From Scolanthus callimorphus (lineage: Eukaryota > Cnidaria > Anthozoa > Actiniaria > Edwardsiidae): a DNA stretch of 64,000 nucleotides. The DNA lies in NCBI GenBank assembly GCA_033964015.1, contig CM066919.1:6697831-6761830 (forward strand). Direction: 5' to 3'. The position numbers and the translations under genes are program-made. The notes below the pieces were generated by a model that did no database searches, had not been told where the DNA came from, and saw nothing but the letters and a program-made list of their open reading frames with translations. Below, one piece after another: positions 1 through 10,758 of this stretch; position 1 is the first letter of the stretch; each line of letters opens with the position of its first letter.

Positions 1-84
1 AACTTTTTCTATTTTTCACAATAACGTCTGTAGTCTTAAAGGCAAACCTAGAAAATTTACAAACTCATGTTTTCGAAGAATTAA
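1..84 (+). mobile_element. LINE (CR1-like), left fragment of a split endonuclease region
   Basis: This is the upstream piece of the non-LTR retrotransposon that resumes at 19017. The last part reads NLENLQTHVFEEL in one frame. Removing the 85-19016 insertion and one copy of TTAA lets that same frame run straight into NASFSG at 19021, which is typical of the N-terminal endonuclease region of CR1-like LINEs. The element begins outside the window. Sequence 5' of about position 34 is in a different frame, so the copy is also old. The frame continuity across the insertion is directly visible; the clade name is an inference. Confidence 0.75.
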
Positions 85-1280
85 GAGCGGCTGCCTGTAA
101 CTATCAAACATCGTCCGACAGCTTGAAAAAATCGACCTCCATTTTATTTCATAAAAAGAATCCCTATATGGGACTATTATCGAAAATAGGTTTCAAAAGT
201 TTTGAGAAAATTTTTTTTTCGAGAAATTGAGTCATGTGTGATTTCGCCCAGACAGGGCCCAGAGCAAGCCTCGAAATCGGCAAATTTCGCGAAGATTTAT
301 CGGCCCCGCAAAGCTAGAAAATTAAATATTTTCAAGCTGATTTTTCTATCTCGTAAAAGTATGTTCAGGGTCCTGAAGGGGGGGTCCCAATCCCGTTTCC
401 CGGCCGTTTTTTTCGCAAAATCCCGTTCCCATTAGGTAAAATCCCGTTCCCGTTACGACCAGTCGGTAAAATCCCGGCGCACGAAAACTGCAGTGATGTT
501 AAAATTGAGAGTCCTGCTTTTATCGGTACTATCTCTTGCTCCTGTAGGTTTGTTCATGCACGCCGCAAATGACGAAATTGTTATTATTGCAACCAAATGA
601 CGAATTGCTATGCTTGTAATGTCGATTTCTTTCCAACATAGTGATTGTCCACCAGGCCTATCACTATAAAGGCTTTTCGTGATCCCCCTATTTGAACTAA
701 TGGGATATATTTTACAGGAAGTTCTCTTCTGTTGCGCGTGAAGCGCGCCCTGTTTTAATTGATAAACAAATTTCATCAAGCCTCAGAAAAAAGGTAGATG
801 AACATTGCATTTTTGTGTGTGTAGCAAATAAAGCCTGTAGTTTGTATTCTTCGTGCACGACGCAATTGACGAAATCGTCATATTTGCCGCCCTACTGATG
901 AATTTCTATGTTCGTAACGTCGATCTCACGCTTACGGGCTTGTTTCGAACATAGTAATTGCCTGCCAGGCCGATCACTATAGGGCTTTTCGCGGGGAGTT
1001 TGTTTTTCCTCGCCAAGATACAAATGTTCTTGTAACGGGCATTCCATTTAAACGGCACGAGCATATTGTCTTCGTTTGCGGGAGATCTCAACCGCAATAT
1101 TACATGTTTCTTCCTTATGCGAAATTTTTAACGTATTGAAAGAAGAGAACTACAAAAATGCAAATGATATAGAAATTGCTGGAATAACTCCGCAGGAAAT
1201 TTCTTGTGATCCCCCCTTCCAGGGCTTCAGGTTTCGAGAGTTCCCCCCGCCCCAAAATGAAATGATCCTCCTCAGTGGCA

Positions 1281-1984
1281 TTAAGGTTACTGAGAACCTT
1301 CGCGCACGTGTTCGAAAAAAAAGTCATACACGTCCTTAGTTTAACCAAAACATATCAACCTATATATCGTTGGAAAGCTTATAGAATGGACTAGCGAACT
1401 ATGGCAAAAAGAATTATTTTTTTTCATAATAAGAATTTTTTAAGGTTTTATTAAAAATTCGGGTGTGAGAGTTTCAAGAGATAACGCTGACGAACTGCTA
1501 GACCTTGACTCCCAAGTAACACATTGTTTTAATCCTTAAAGGTGTTTCTCAAAAACCATGTCTGCGTTTTTTAAAATTTTGCTTTGTTCAAAAGTTATCG
1601 AACTTTTAAATTTCGAAGGTCAAATTTTGTAAACTTTTCACGCTCTAAAAATTAAAAAAATTCATAACTGTTGAACTAAACAAAATTTAAAAAATCGCAG
1701 ACTCTGTTTTTGATAAACACCTTTAAGGATTTAAACAATGTGTTACTTGGGAGTCATGGTCCAGCAGTTCGACAGCGTTAGCTCGTGAAAATAGCACACC
1801 AAAATATTTAATTAATGCTTTAAAAAAAATTGCAGGTATCAATAAGTTATTTCTTTTTGCCATAGCCCGCTAGTCCATTCTATAAGCTTTCCAACGATAT
1901 AAAGGTTGACATATTTGGGTTAAACTAAGGACGTGTATGATTTTTTTTTCGAACAACGTGCGCGAAGGTTCTCAGTAACCTTAA
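1281..1984. mobile_element. TTAA MITE nested in copy 1
   Basis: TTAA at 1281-1284 and 1981-1984 flanks a 696-bp element starting GGTTACTGAGAACCTTCGCG and ending with its reverse complement. Terminal inverted repeats extend about 75 bp, with looser palindromy into the centre (for example the AGCTTATAGAATGGACTAGC block at both sides). The paralogous copy at 15985-18020 carries the empty site with a single TTAA at 17092-17095. This is a piggyBac- or Kolobok-type non-autonomous element with no coding potential. Confidence 0.85.
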
Positions 1985-2206
1985 GGCATGGCTCAAAACC
2001 CATTTGCCTGAAAAAGGGATTATTCTTTATAACTCGTGTTCTACAGTATGGATCATCATCAAAATCGGTCAGTACAATAATTTTAACAAGAGCTATATTT
2101 TAACATATGTCGTTACCATGGAAGCGGTTATCACGTGACTCGGTGGCGGCCATCTTGGATTTTTTATTTAGACCCTCTGAAGATACACAGAAAAAGGGGA
2201 AATTGA

Positions 2207-2415
2207 AAGGTATATTTTAATTATTTTTATATTATTCACTTTTTTATTTCTTCATTTATTGTATATACATAAATATATATATTTTAATGTTACTAGTTTT
2301 TAATTAATGTATATAGCTTGTATTTTTAGTGTTTAGAGGACCACAAGTTTATTAGTACTGTGTACTATTACGTGCCATCCTCTATAAATAAAGTTTCTAT
2401 CTATCTATCTAGGTA
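2207..2415 (+). mobile_element. Short retroelement 3' end with TCTA tail
   Basis: About 200 bp (2212-2411) is absent from the paralogous copy. It ends in AATAAAGTTTCTATCTATCTATCT, a polyadenylation-like signal followed by a TCTA microsatellite, and is flanked by AGGTA on both sides. That is the pattern of a severely 5'-truncated LINE or SINE inserted by target-primed reverse transcription. The family is not identified. Confidence 0.65.
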
Positions 2416-3840
2416 AACACATATTTAGATACAGGACAACTTCCTTCAAATGAAACTAATTGGATATCTTGGAATTTCTCAAGAAAAAAGAAATTATCAG
2501 ATTTTTCGTGCTTTTGAAATATGTGATATTGTGAAAAAATGTCTTTATTAAAACATGATCAACGATATCCGATTAGGTTTACCAAAATACTAATGATAGA
2601 AAGATTATGCTGATAAGAAATTTCTACTTTTCATCTTCTCTACATACCTGCACGGGCGTTAAAAATTTCATCCAAAATGGCGGATGGTGAGTCACGTGAC
2701 ATCGTTACCATGGCAACAACAGCTTATTCGAAATCAGAATTCAAAAACGTGTTTGTGGGCTAAGTTTGAAAGATTTTCGTAGAAAAATAACGAAGTTACA
2801 AAAAAGCAGGCCCTCGTTTTAACCATGCCTTTTAATGCCACTGAGTCTCTCCGTATGATATCTCGTCCTCAATTTTGATACAAAAGAAATATCGTACGAT
2901 TCTATTCAAAAAGTGGTTCCGCCGTTTTGAAAATGCCTAATGCCAAGTTGTCAAACCGTTGACCAAAACCTCGCAGATTCCGAGGGACCAAAAAAAGCAA
3001 AACGAGGGTTTTAATTTAGAAGGGGCGAGAAGTGTAATTCTATTTTTCAGGTAGCCTGCTGTTAGTTAGGATACTCTAAACAGTCTTAAAATGCGAAAAA
3101 TGGTGTAAATTGACGACTTTTTATTAGGATACACAGGATATACAAGGAGAGATTTGAAAAATCTCGTTCCCGTTGAAGCATCTTGATTCCCATTCCCGGT
3201 AGGCAAATCCCGTTCCCGGTAACCCAAATCCCGTTTTCCCGGCCTAAAAAAAGGCGAATCCCGGCTCCCGTTTTACCCCTTCAGGACCCTGTATGTTATC
3301 CAGTGTACTGACAAATAAAAGTTCGTCTTCTCAATTGGCTTTGTCAATTTTTTGAGGCACATTAAAATACCCCACTCAAATCGAATACCTTTTCATTCGA
3401 ATTTTACCCTAAATTCAAGGGCCTATATTCCCACTGATGTGCATTATTTTTCGATAAAATTGATTTTCTGAAGTCGCTTACCTTTCATTTCTATTATATT
3501 AAAAAAATTACTAGTGAACGAAAAATATTAACTTGTGGCGAGCACGAAACGTCCGAGCCATTTTCACGAAGTTTTGAATTAATTAACGTCTTTGTTGAGC
3601 GCGCGCGAGGAAGAAAAATATCTAAAATTTCCTGGTCGATGTTGTTTGAGAATTTCGTAACCTATTGTGCTATGAAAACTAACATATTGTGCTACGTGTA
3701 AACTCGTAATTAGTTTTATTATTCGAGATTTGGGACAATGTGACTAAAAGCTTGCGTGACAACTTTCTCTTAATAATTTGACTTATGAAACTAAACTAAA
3801 AACTACGAGCTAGTCAAAATCATTCAATATTTTAAATATT

Positions 3841-3900
3841 GTTTAAAATTGAAAAAGTTATTATAGGACACTAATTATAATAACTTTTTCAATTTTAAAC
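3841..3900. repeat. Perfect 25-bp inverted repeat with 10-nt loop
   Basis: Positions 3841-3865 and 3876-3900 are exact reverse complements (arms begin GTTTAAAATTGAAAAAG) around the loop GGACACTAAT. The structure is AT-rich. It could be the end product of a tiny palindromic element or a cruciform-forming site. No target duplication is obvious. Confidence 0.8.
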
Positions 3901-4489
3901 GTACTATATTCCTTTCCGTCTTTTAAGCAATAAGTAAGTTATTTTTCCCACGCGAAATCTATATTCAGAATAAAATGACCAGACAAGTTTTCGTAGGCTG
4001 ATTCATAAAGACAGTTTCTTGCTAAAATAAACTGCTGATTTGAACAGATTTCTCGACATAAAGTTCGAAGTCTTTGTTGGATTTATTAAACTGTCTTGGA
4101 TATTATTCTCTCTTGCTCTTTTGTAGCACTATTTTGTATTACATTTCCAGATATATTTTTATGCAGGGCATTTACGCTCATTTCCTTCAGCACTGTGAGG
4201 ATTAGAGCGGATTTCAGATGACTGTCGTGAGTAATTGGTAATTACTTTGTAATTACTCCTATAGGTTTTATTCAGAATTGGTGTAATGATTTTGCGATTG
4301 GTTTTACTACGGTCATATGAAAACCGCTCTATCATCACTTGCTTTCCCATGACCAAAGGCAAAGAAACTAAAGGGGGTATTGTTGACGAAATGCTTTATA
4401 GAACTCGGGGTATGACAATGGAGACCACTAAGACTTAAACTGCTTCTTAGAAGGTATCGATTGTGTAGTGGACGTACCTTGTTTTAATT

Positions 4490-4664
4490 TTTCCTCGAGG
4501 ACACAGTAACGAATTCTGCATTCTGATTGGTTCTTACAGCGTGCGCACAAGGGCTATATTTTCCTATCTTTGACCATTCGCGCGCGCTTGTTTTCATCAA
4601 AAATTCAAATTTTAGAGTTGGAAAAAATAAATAACTTAATTACCGGCTTTAGGTCGGTTCGTAT
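4490..4664. mobile_element. Fragment of a MITE related to 53641-53945
   Basis: The stretch containing GAATTCTGCATTCTGATTGG and CTTAATTACCGGCTTTAGGTC is a diverged reverse-complement match to about 53754-53945. It abuts the 3' tail of the SINE at 4665, so the SINE appears to have inserted into or next to it. Confidence 0.5.
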
Positions 4665-5105
4665 AGAAAAAGAAAGAAAGAAAAGAAAGTGTCTTCTCCT
4701 CATCGTATATCGCGAGGGAACTCCAAGCGGTGAGGACTTACGGGCTGCATGGCGCAAATATCTGCCGCGCAGCTTACAGTCATGAGGGCTGTTTAGCAGT
4801 ATATGTAGTGCCTCCGAGAGCCAGGCCATTGCACAGGGAGACCTACTCTTACGAAGAGTGCAATGGGTTCTTCATCGTCCACCTTAAGCAGGGGTGGAGG
4901 GGAAGGCAGACGAGACTTCGGTTTATTGTCTCATCCGAAAGACTAGGAAATACAAGTAGAACTACGTTCAACCCACAATATGAACCTGTCTGGATCACGA
5001 CTTGAACAGAAAGAAAATTTCCTCTGACCAGCCGGGAATCGATCCTGGACCACGTAGCGGCTTAAGCGCCTTAACACCGAGCCAACACCACGCCTGTCCC
5101 CGAGT
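4665..5105 (-). mobile_element. tRNA-derived SINE
   Basis: On the minus strand the 5' head (about 5105-5020) has RNA polymerase III promoter boxes: an A box TGGCTCGGTGTTAAGG (5069-5084) and a B box GGATCGATTCC (5035-5045), one mismatch from the tRNA consensus. The body follows, with a block around 4838-4945 (GGATGAGACAATAAACCGAA and CTTCGTAAGAGTAGG) resembling the conserved central domains shared among metazoan SINEs. It ends in a CTTT-rich tail (4665-4689). The head cannot be folded convincingly into a functional tRNA. Target duplications were not identified. Confidence 0.7.
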
Positions 5106-5159
5106 GTCCCTGAGTCCAAAATTATCAAAAACTTCTGAAAACCCATAAGCGAAGCTGAT

Positions 5160-5590
5160 ATGGGAACCGGTAGGAAACACTAGTGGGAAATGGATGGGAA
5201 CACTAATGGGAAGTGGATGAGAGTAGTGGGAAGTGGATATGGGTACAGTAGTTGAAAAGGGAAATGTGAAAACTAGGGGAAACTGATATGGTTACACTAG
5301 TGGGAAGTGGATGGGAACACTAGGGGGAGTGAATATAGGGACAGTTGGAAGTGGATAGGAACACTAATGGGAAGTGGATGGGAACACTAGTGGGAAGTGG
5401 TCATAGGAAGGGGTCAAAGGAGTGGATGTGGAGTGGATACGGAACACTAGGAGGAAAGGGATGGGAAAACTAGCGGAAAGTAGATATGATAACACTAGTT
5501 GAAACTGGATACTGGAACATTTAAACTGTTAAAGTGAATATGCAAACAATAGTGGGAAGTGAATATAAGAACACTAGTGGGAAATAATGA
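5160..5590. repeat. Degenerate minisatellite, unit about 25 bp
   Basis: The region consists of imperfect tandem copies of a unit like GGGAACACTAGTGGGAAGTG plus GATATG. Copies vary in length and sequence. There is no coding potential. Between 5591 and 5980 no gene or recognised repeat is seen. Confidence 0.8.
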
Positions 5591-5980
5591 AAATAAAAAC
5601 TGAAAGTAAACTAAATAGTTATATTCCAGGGAGTCGGTTGCGGGAAGGGGGACTCCATTGATTTTTGGGTACGGGCGTGCCTCCGGGGTGCCGCCAAGAG
5701 GCCCCTATTTATGAACCCTTGATATGAGGGTGTGCCCTGTGGGGTCGGGGGTCCCAATTTTGATAAAATCATAGAACGGGGTATCTTTTCTGATGAAAAT
5801 CGTTTTCAGAACGGGGTCGAGTACCAGCATACCCACCTTACATCAAGTGAGTGCCCCCATACCACAAACTCCCACCCCCGCGCCGTAATAAAGTCCACAC
5901 ATGGCAATTCAGACAATTGCAATCGCATACTAAACAAAATGATGATGTCATCATGTACTACGGCACAATATAAAATAAAA

Positions 5981-6450
5981 TGTGACATTGCGAAATGATA
6001 CAAGGATATTTAATTACTTAATTCGTTTATTTAGTGATAGGCCGAGTGATAGTGTGTGCGTGTTAAGAGCGTTTCATGTGCGAATGTGGCAAATTGTTTG
6101 TGTGCGAGAGAGTAATTTGTTGTGACTTTACTGTATTGTATAGGGAAAGCTTCCTTAGCTAATACAAGTCTTCACGAGCATTAGGGTTAGTTGGCAGGGG
6201 TTCGCCTTCGGTGTAATGCGTGTTTACTTGTTTTGTGTCCTGTCAATCAGTATTGTCATGTGTGTGCCGTATATAGTCATTGTCTCCATATTTGGAATGC
6301 GAGTACATGTGTTCAAGTTGTGGAGAAAATTAAATTCAGTTCTGTCCCAACGCTCGTGTCGTGTGGTTGTGTTTGGTTATGTTGTTTCCGTAAACTCCTT
6401 TATAATTCGAGTCATCCCAAACGAACCGGCACAAAAACCCACCGGTCACA
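5981..6450 (+). repeat. 5' LTR of the non-autonomous element
   Basis: 470 bp, bounded by TGTGACATTG and CCGGTCACA. It differs from the right LTR by one substitution (TTAATTAC versus TTAGTTAC) and a one-base indel near 6120. Confidence 0.9.
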
Positions 6451-6452
6451 TT

Positions 6453-6470
6453 TGGCGCTGCGAGCAGGAT
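6453..6470 (+). promoter_or_regulatory. Primer-binding site complementary to tRNA-Ser
   Basis: TGGCGCTGCGAGCAGGAT begins two bases after the LTR. Its complement matches the CCA-ended 3' acceptor and T-arm of animal serine tRNAs (…ATCCTGCTCRCAGCGCCA, recalled from known tRNA sequences). This supports priming by tRNA-Ser. Confidence 0.7.
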
Positions 6471-6992
6471 GGCTCGTTTGGTTATTTACGGTTAAACTGC
6501 GAAGAAATGCGGGCTGACGAAGGAAGGTGAAGATCTCAGCGAGTGGCAAGATGGCGCCCGAAGTGAAAGAAGAAGCGCCGGCGGATAGCGCGGGTCAAGC
6601 AGGGAAGCACACAGCAGGATGGACAGAACTCGGGTCGACACTGTGGTCGAGTGTCGATCCTACTTGGGGACCACGGCCAGAGATGAGATGAGACGAGATT
6701 AGAGCGGATAGAAGTTGTTTTCAAGGCCAAGTGTTTCTGTCAGGTTCCGCGAGGAGCGACGAACATTGGTGAAAGCGATTATTCTCAGGAAGGTTTACGG
6801 GAAAAGACGGCCGTCAAACAGAAAACAATGGGACAGTTATTGTACTTTTGTGTGTATTTGCCGCTGTTATGTGTCCTGTGGCTAGTTTTGAGGAGAAAGA
6901 GAGCAAGGAATCGAGGAAATACGTTTACCAAACGTAGCACAGCACGTGGTTTGGGGCGACGCGGATGTGCCTGCATGTTCTCCGGACCCGTT

Positions 6993-7366
6993 TGTAAGAT
7001 TTCGTTTCCGGTTCCGGTTCAGTCTGGGTTCCGGTCCAGTCAGTTGATTGACAGTTAGCAAAAAACACGAGGTTAGTGATTTACAGACGTCAACTTTGCT
7101 CGTACGATTGAGGAATATGACTTGAAATCTGGACTAGAAATTTCATCTCGCTTAATATTTTGAGGGCAGATAATCGTAAGTAGTTGCCTTTCTTTGTAGT
7201 TTCATTAGGTATGACTTTTGTAGCTCACATTAGATTTGTTTTATAGTCGAACCACTTCACTTCACTTCACTTCACTTCGCTTCATGTGATGTCAGAGACG
7301 AATAAAGTCATGTTGAGTTATGTGTGTCTCGAGATGTTTGCCCGTCACGAATTATTGAAATCTACA
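6993..7366 (+). repeat. 5' LTR of BEL
   Basis: TGTAAGATTTCG to GAAATCTACA. It contains a CTTCA pentamer microsatellite (7255-7283) and GAATAAAG (about 7300), a possible polyadenylation signal. Confidence 0.93.
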
Positions 7367-10300
7367 TAAAGTTCGAGATTTGTCCGAAATCATGGATCTA
7401 CAGAGTGGATCCCGAGGATTCGGTAAGTAATGTGTCTTCTTACCGAACGAAATCATCGACTAGATCAAGCAGAGCGAGAGCGGCGGCGAAACGAGCCACA
7501 CTGAAAATTGACGCCGCGAATTTGGAGGAAAGACAGGCTCTTGAACTGGAACAATTCATGTTAGATCAACGAAAGGAAAGGCTGAGGCTAGCTACCGACG
7601 TAGCCAAGGCTGAGGCAGAGGAAATGGCTCTCGATCTAAGTAGTTCTAGTATTTCTAGCCAAAGAGTGGCTAGAAAATCTTTGTCAGAAACCATGATATT
7701 ATTTCATTCACCCGATCCTGCCCAGACGCGCGCCGCCACAGGAATACCGTCAATCTCAGTTGAACCGAAGTTTGAATCTAAGGGAAACGTTTTGAGCCCT
7801 TCATACGATCTTGGATGTTCTCCAAGTTTTGCGAATAAAGAGAAAGAAAAACACCCGTTGCAAGCTGATATTGACGGCGTCTCATCCCCCCCTGAGTTAC
7901 CACCTGGGGAAAGGGAAAATATGTCACACTCCCAAGACACCTATTTGAACAATGATAGTTTCACATCCCTGAGTAAGGGTATCCCGAAAATGGCTGAACC
8001 TGAAGAAATTAAGAAGTCATCCTTCCCATTTGTTGAAAGAAATATCCCAGGCCTTGACTCGTCCCAGTCTGTGCCGGACACAGGGAACCCATCACCCTTC
8101 TCAACATTCATGAGCACTGTTGCGCGTGCATCATTAAATGAGTCATCCCCAGTAAAGTTAGTTACAGCTAAAGGGGCCCCATCGCCTTCAAACCCATTTA
8201 GGTGTGCCTCGACCCAGTCCCCTGCAGACATAGGCACCCCACCAGTTTCCAACCCAATTTCTACCCAATTTATCACAGATGTGGGTACTGCATCAGTTGG
8301 GAATCCATTTAAGGAACCCTCGCCTCAGTCTACCGCGGACACTGGTGCCACGCCCTTTTTGGATCTGTTTAAATGCTCTCCTTCGCAGCCTGTTGTAGAT
8401 GATAGCATCCCTTCTTCCTTGAATCGCCCTAGTGTACCGGTTGAGAATAAAGGTGCCACGCATGACGTCTCAGCGCTTGCTCCCGATTTGGTTCCGTCAC
8501 TGCTAATGCAACAACAACAACATTTGATATCATTGACTTTGCCCGATGTTGAACTTCCGGTTTTCTCTGGAGATCCGCTAGAGTATCGTAATTATATCCG
8601 CGCATTTGACAACTTGATAGAGACTAAGACAGTTAATCCTAGCATGAGACTGTACTATTTGGTGCAGAGTACGACCGGAGATGTGAAGCTTTTGATGGAA
8701 AGCTGTTTAGCTATGGAACCCCAACGAGGTTACAAAACTGCGCGCGATCTACTCCAGAGCAAATATGGTCAGAGTTATAAAGTAGCTTCCGCTTACGTTG
8801 ATCGTGTGGTTAAAACTCCACAGATAAAGGCGGATGACGCGGCTGGGTTGCAAAGATTTTCTGTTCTGCTTACTAGTTGTAAGAACGCTTTGAAAGAGAT
8901 CGGTTATTTAAGTAAGATCGAAAATCCTGACACCATGCGCAAAGTAATCGAGCGTCTGCCGTACGGTTTGAGACAAAGATGGCGCGATAAGGCGGATGAA
9001 ATTACCGAAATACACGGAAGAGAGATCAACATTTCGGATATCGCAGACTTTGTTGAGGTAAAAGCCCGAGCTGCAAACCACCCGATCTTTGGCAAAATAG
9101 ACGGTGGACTCCCATGTGGTCCTGGTAAGGACAAGAAAAAGCGGAAAGTTTTTGCCTCTCAAACGCGCGACCCATCCCCTCGAGGCGAGGCGAACCCAGT
9201 AAGCGACAAGCCAGCGCTGAAATGCAGTTTTTGTGATGGTCCTCACTGGATATCACGTTGCGAGTCGTTTAAGTCAAAGACGGTCGAGGATAGAATAAAG
9301 TTTACTCGCAGGAGAGGATTATGTGATAACTGCCTGATGCCGGGACATCGGGCAGCTGATTGTCCCAAAGATAGTTTCTGTAAAAAGGAAAACTGCCAGT
9401 TGCAGCGGAAACATTCCACGTTCCTCCATCCTAGCGAACGCAGTGCTGAGAGAGGCACGTCATCTTCGGAACGTGGTCACCAGACAGGTGAGATGCAGAA
9501 CAGACGAGACTCAAGAGAGAATGAACCCCAGGCTCAAAATGGTTTCGTAGATGTAGAGAGTCGGTGTAGTGCTACTGGGGCCGGATGCGCGACAGGACTC
9601 GCCATAGTCCCAGTCAGGGTAAGAGTAAAGGCGAAAGGAGGAAGTAGAACGATCGACACTTACGCATTCCTTGATTCAGGCTCCAATACGACATTTTGTA
9701 CAGAACAGCTTTTATCTAAACTCGGAGCCGAAGGTAAGAAGACTACTCTGTCATTAACTACTATGGATCAGGATAGTGTCGAAAGCGAATGCGTAGTTGT
9801 TGAGCTGGAAGTGAGTAACCTACAAGGTGAGAACACTTTAGAACTGTCGAATGTATTTTCAAGGCCGAAACTTCCAGTGACTATAGAAGATATTCCGCGT
9901 CAAAGCGATGTAAACAGATGGCCTCACTTGAGCGGTATTCACCTACCTGAAGTAAACTCCGCCATTGATTTATTAATCGGCAACGACGTGCCTTTGGCTC
10001 ACGAGCCAAAGGAAGTTAGGCGTAGCGAAGACGGAGGACCATTTGCTGTTAGAACGATTTTCGGTTGGACGATCAATGGCCCATTCGGGAGGGGGCGTAA
10101 AGGTCGGCGCAAGGCTAATCGAATCGATGCACACGCAGATTTAAGTCATCAATTTGAGAGATTCTGTGAACTGGAATTCAGCGATTCGCAGTTTAGCGAG
10201 AAGAAGTCGATGTCGGTAGAGGATAAGAGAGCGCTAAGTATGATGCAAGAGTCAGTAAAGCTGGTGAATGGTCACTATCAGATAGGGCTTCCTTGGCGAG

Positions 10301-10758
10301 TTTATCCTCCTCCTTTGAAGAATAACAAAGTCCAGGCAGAACATCGTCTGCTGATGCTTGAGAGGAGACTTAGGAAGGACAGCGAATTGCATGAGAAGTA
10401 CTCTGCATTCATGGATGATCTGTTAGAAAAGGGCTACGCCCGAAAGGTTCCTGATGATCAAGTTTCAGATACGGGTCAGCCGAGCTGGTTTCTCCCACAC
10501 CATCCCGTTTTGAATATCAACAAACCTGGAAAGGTAAGGGTGGTGTTCGATTGCGCTTCGAAGTTTCAAGGAAGATCACTCAACGATCAATTTATGCAAG
10601 GCCCCGACCTAACCAACTCTCTGGTTGGGGTCCTCACTCGGTTCAGGCAAGAGGAGGTAGCGTTAATGGCAGACGTTCAGTCTATGTTTTATCAGGTCCG
10701 TGTAGAACCGAAGGACTCAAACTATCTGCGTTTTTGTGGTGGCCTGAAGGCAACCTAG
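7324..10758 (+). CDS. BEL Gag-protease-reverse transcriptase N-terminal part
   Basis: The open frame of 1144 codons begins at a GTG inside the LTR, so the true start is unknown. An ATG at 7392 in a good context opens a short different frame, and the first in-frame ATG is near 7558. Order by residue: a basic Ser/Arg/Ala-rich segment (about 40-110); a Pro/Ser-rich stretch with degenerate repeats containing NPF (about 235-370); a capsid-like DUF1759 region (about 410-590); two CCHC-type knuckles (about 640-700); a DUF1758-type retroviral-like protease with LDSGSN (about 780); and the start of reverse transcriptase (VRVVFDCASKF, LMADVQSMFYQVRV). The frame leaves the conserved reading at a run of five T (10731-10735) and stops at 10758. 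Downstream conservation resumes in another frame, implying loss of one base. Confidence 0.9.
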   Translation: MSRDVCPSRIIEIYIKFEICPKSWIYRVDPEDSVSNVSSYRTKSSTRSSRARAAAKRATLKIDAANLEERQALELEQFMLDQRKERLRLATDVAKAEAEEMALDLSSSSISSQRVARKSLSETMILFHSPDPAQTRAATGIPSISVEPKFESKGNVLSPSYDLGCSPSFANKEKEKHPLQADIDGVSSPPELPPGERENMSHSQDTYLNNDSFTSLSKGIPKMAEPEEIKKSSFPFVERNIPGLDSSQSVPDTGNPSPFSTFMSTVARASLNESSPVKLVTAKGAPSPSNPFRCASTQSPADIGTPPVSNPISTQFITDVGTASVGNPFKEPSPQSTADTGATPFLDLFKCSPSQPVVDDSIPSSLNRPSVPVENKGATHDVSALAPDLVPSLLMQQQQHLISLTLPDVELPVFSGDPLEYRNYIRAFDNLIETKTVNPSMRLYYLVQSTTGDVKLLMESCLAMEPQRGYKTARDLLQSKYGQSYKVASAYVDRVVKTPQIKADDAAGLQRFSVLLTSCKNALKEIGYLSKIENPDTMRKVIERLPYGLRQRWRDKADEITEIHGREINISDIADFVEVKARAANHPIFGKIDGGLPCGPGKDKKKRKVFASQTRDPSPRGEANPVSDKPALKCSFCDGPHWISRCESFKSKTVEDRIKFTRRRGLCDNCLMPGHRAADCPKDSFCKKENCQLQRKHSTFLHPSERSAERGTSSSERGHQTGEMQNRRDSRENEPQAQNGFVDVESRCSATGAGCATGLAIVPVRVRVKAKGGSRTIDTYAFLDSGSNTTFCTEQLLSKLGAEGKKTTLSLTTMDQDSVESECVVVELEVSNLQGENTLELSNVFSRPKLPVTIEDIPRQSDVNRWPHLSGIHLPEVNSAIDLLIGNDVPLAHEPKEVRRSEDGGPFAVRTIFGWTINGPFGRGRKGRRKANRIDAHADLSHQFERFCELEFSDSQFSEKKSMSVEDKRALSMMQESVKLVNGHYQIGLPWRVYPPPLKNNKVQAEHRLLMLERRLRKDSELHEKYSAFMDDLLEKGYARKVPDDQVSDTGQPSWFLPHHPVLNINKPGKVRVVFDCASKFQGRSLNDQFMQGPDLTNSLVGVLTRFRQEEVALMADVQSMFYQVRVEPKDSNYLRFCGGLKAT

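Larger units (their letters stand above)
360..3297 (-). mobile_element. DNA transposon, CAGGGTCCTGAAGGGG family, copy 1 (non-autonomous)
   Basis: Termini are CAGGGTCCTGAAGGGG at 366 and its reverse complement ending at 3291. TATGTT flanks both sides (360-365, 3292-3297), and the uninterrupted site is seen in the other arm near 18725-18735. The element itself spans 366-3291. Subterminal sequence is built from short repeated CCCGTTCCC / GGGAACGGG blocks. It holds no transposase; the short open frames are not convincing. It carries two later insertions (1285-1980 and about 2212-2411). Relative to the copy at 15985-18020 it lies in inverted orientation and at a different target site, so the two are independent insertions. 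A target duplication of 6-7 bp does not settle the superfamily. Confidence 0.8.
85..3680 (+). repeat. Left inverted arm of the TTAA element (interrupted at 366-3291)
   Basis: The left arm reads 85-365 and 3292 to about 3680. It matches the reverse complement of 18355-19016, which lacks the 366-3291 insertion. The inner limit is approximate because similarity fades near 3650-3700. Confidence 0.75.

Noticed and set aside
453..779. A 108-codon frame that also occurs at 17607-17933 with one residue changed
   Set aside because: The two frames lie in near-identical copies of the same DNA element, so the match follows from DNA identity. Composition and lack of motifs give no sign of a real protein.
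4159..4362. Short minus-strand frame
   Set aside because: No motif, no duplicated copy and no splice context; expected by chance in AT-rich sequence.
5020..5100. tRNA gene on the minus strand
   Set aside because: A and B boxes are present, but acceptor and anticodon stems do not pair well and a SINE body with a tail follows, so it is the tRNA-derived head of a SINE.
6191..6530. Small open frames in the LTRs (also 14923-15325)
   Set aside because: They fall entirely within the LTRs and adjacent untranslated sequence of the non-autonomous element; no similarity to a known protein.
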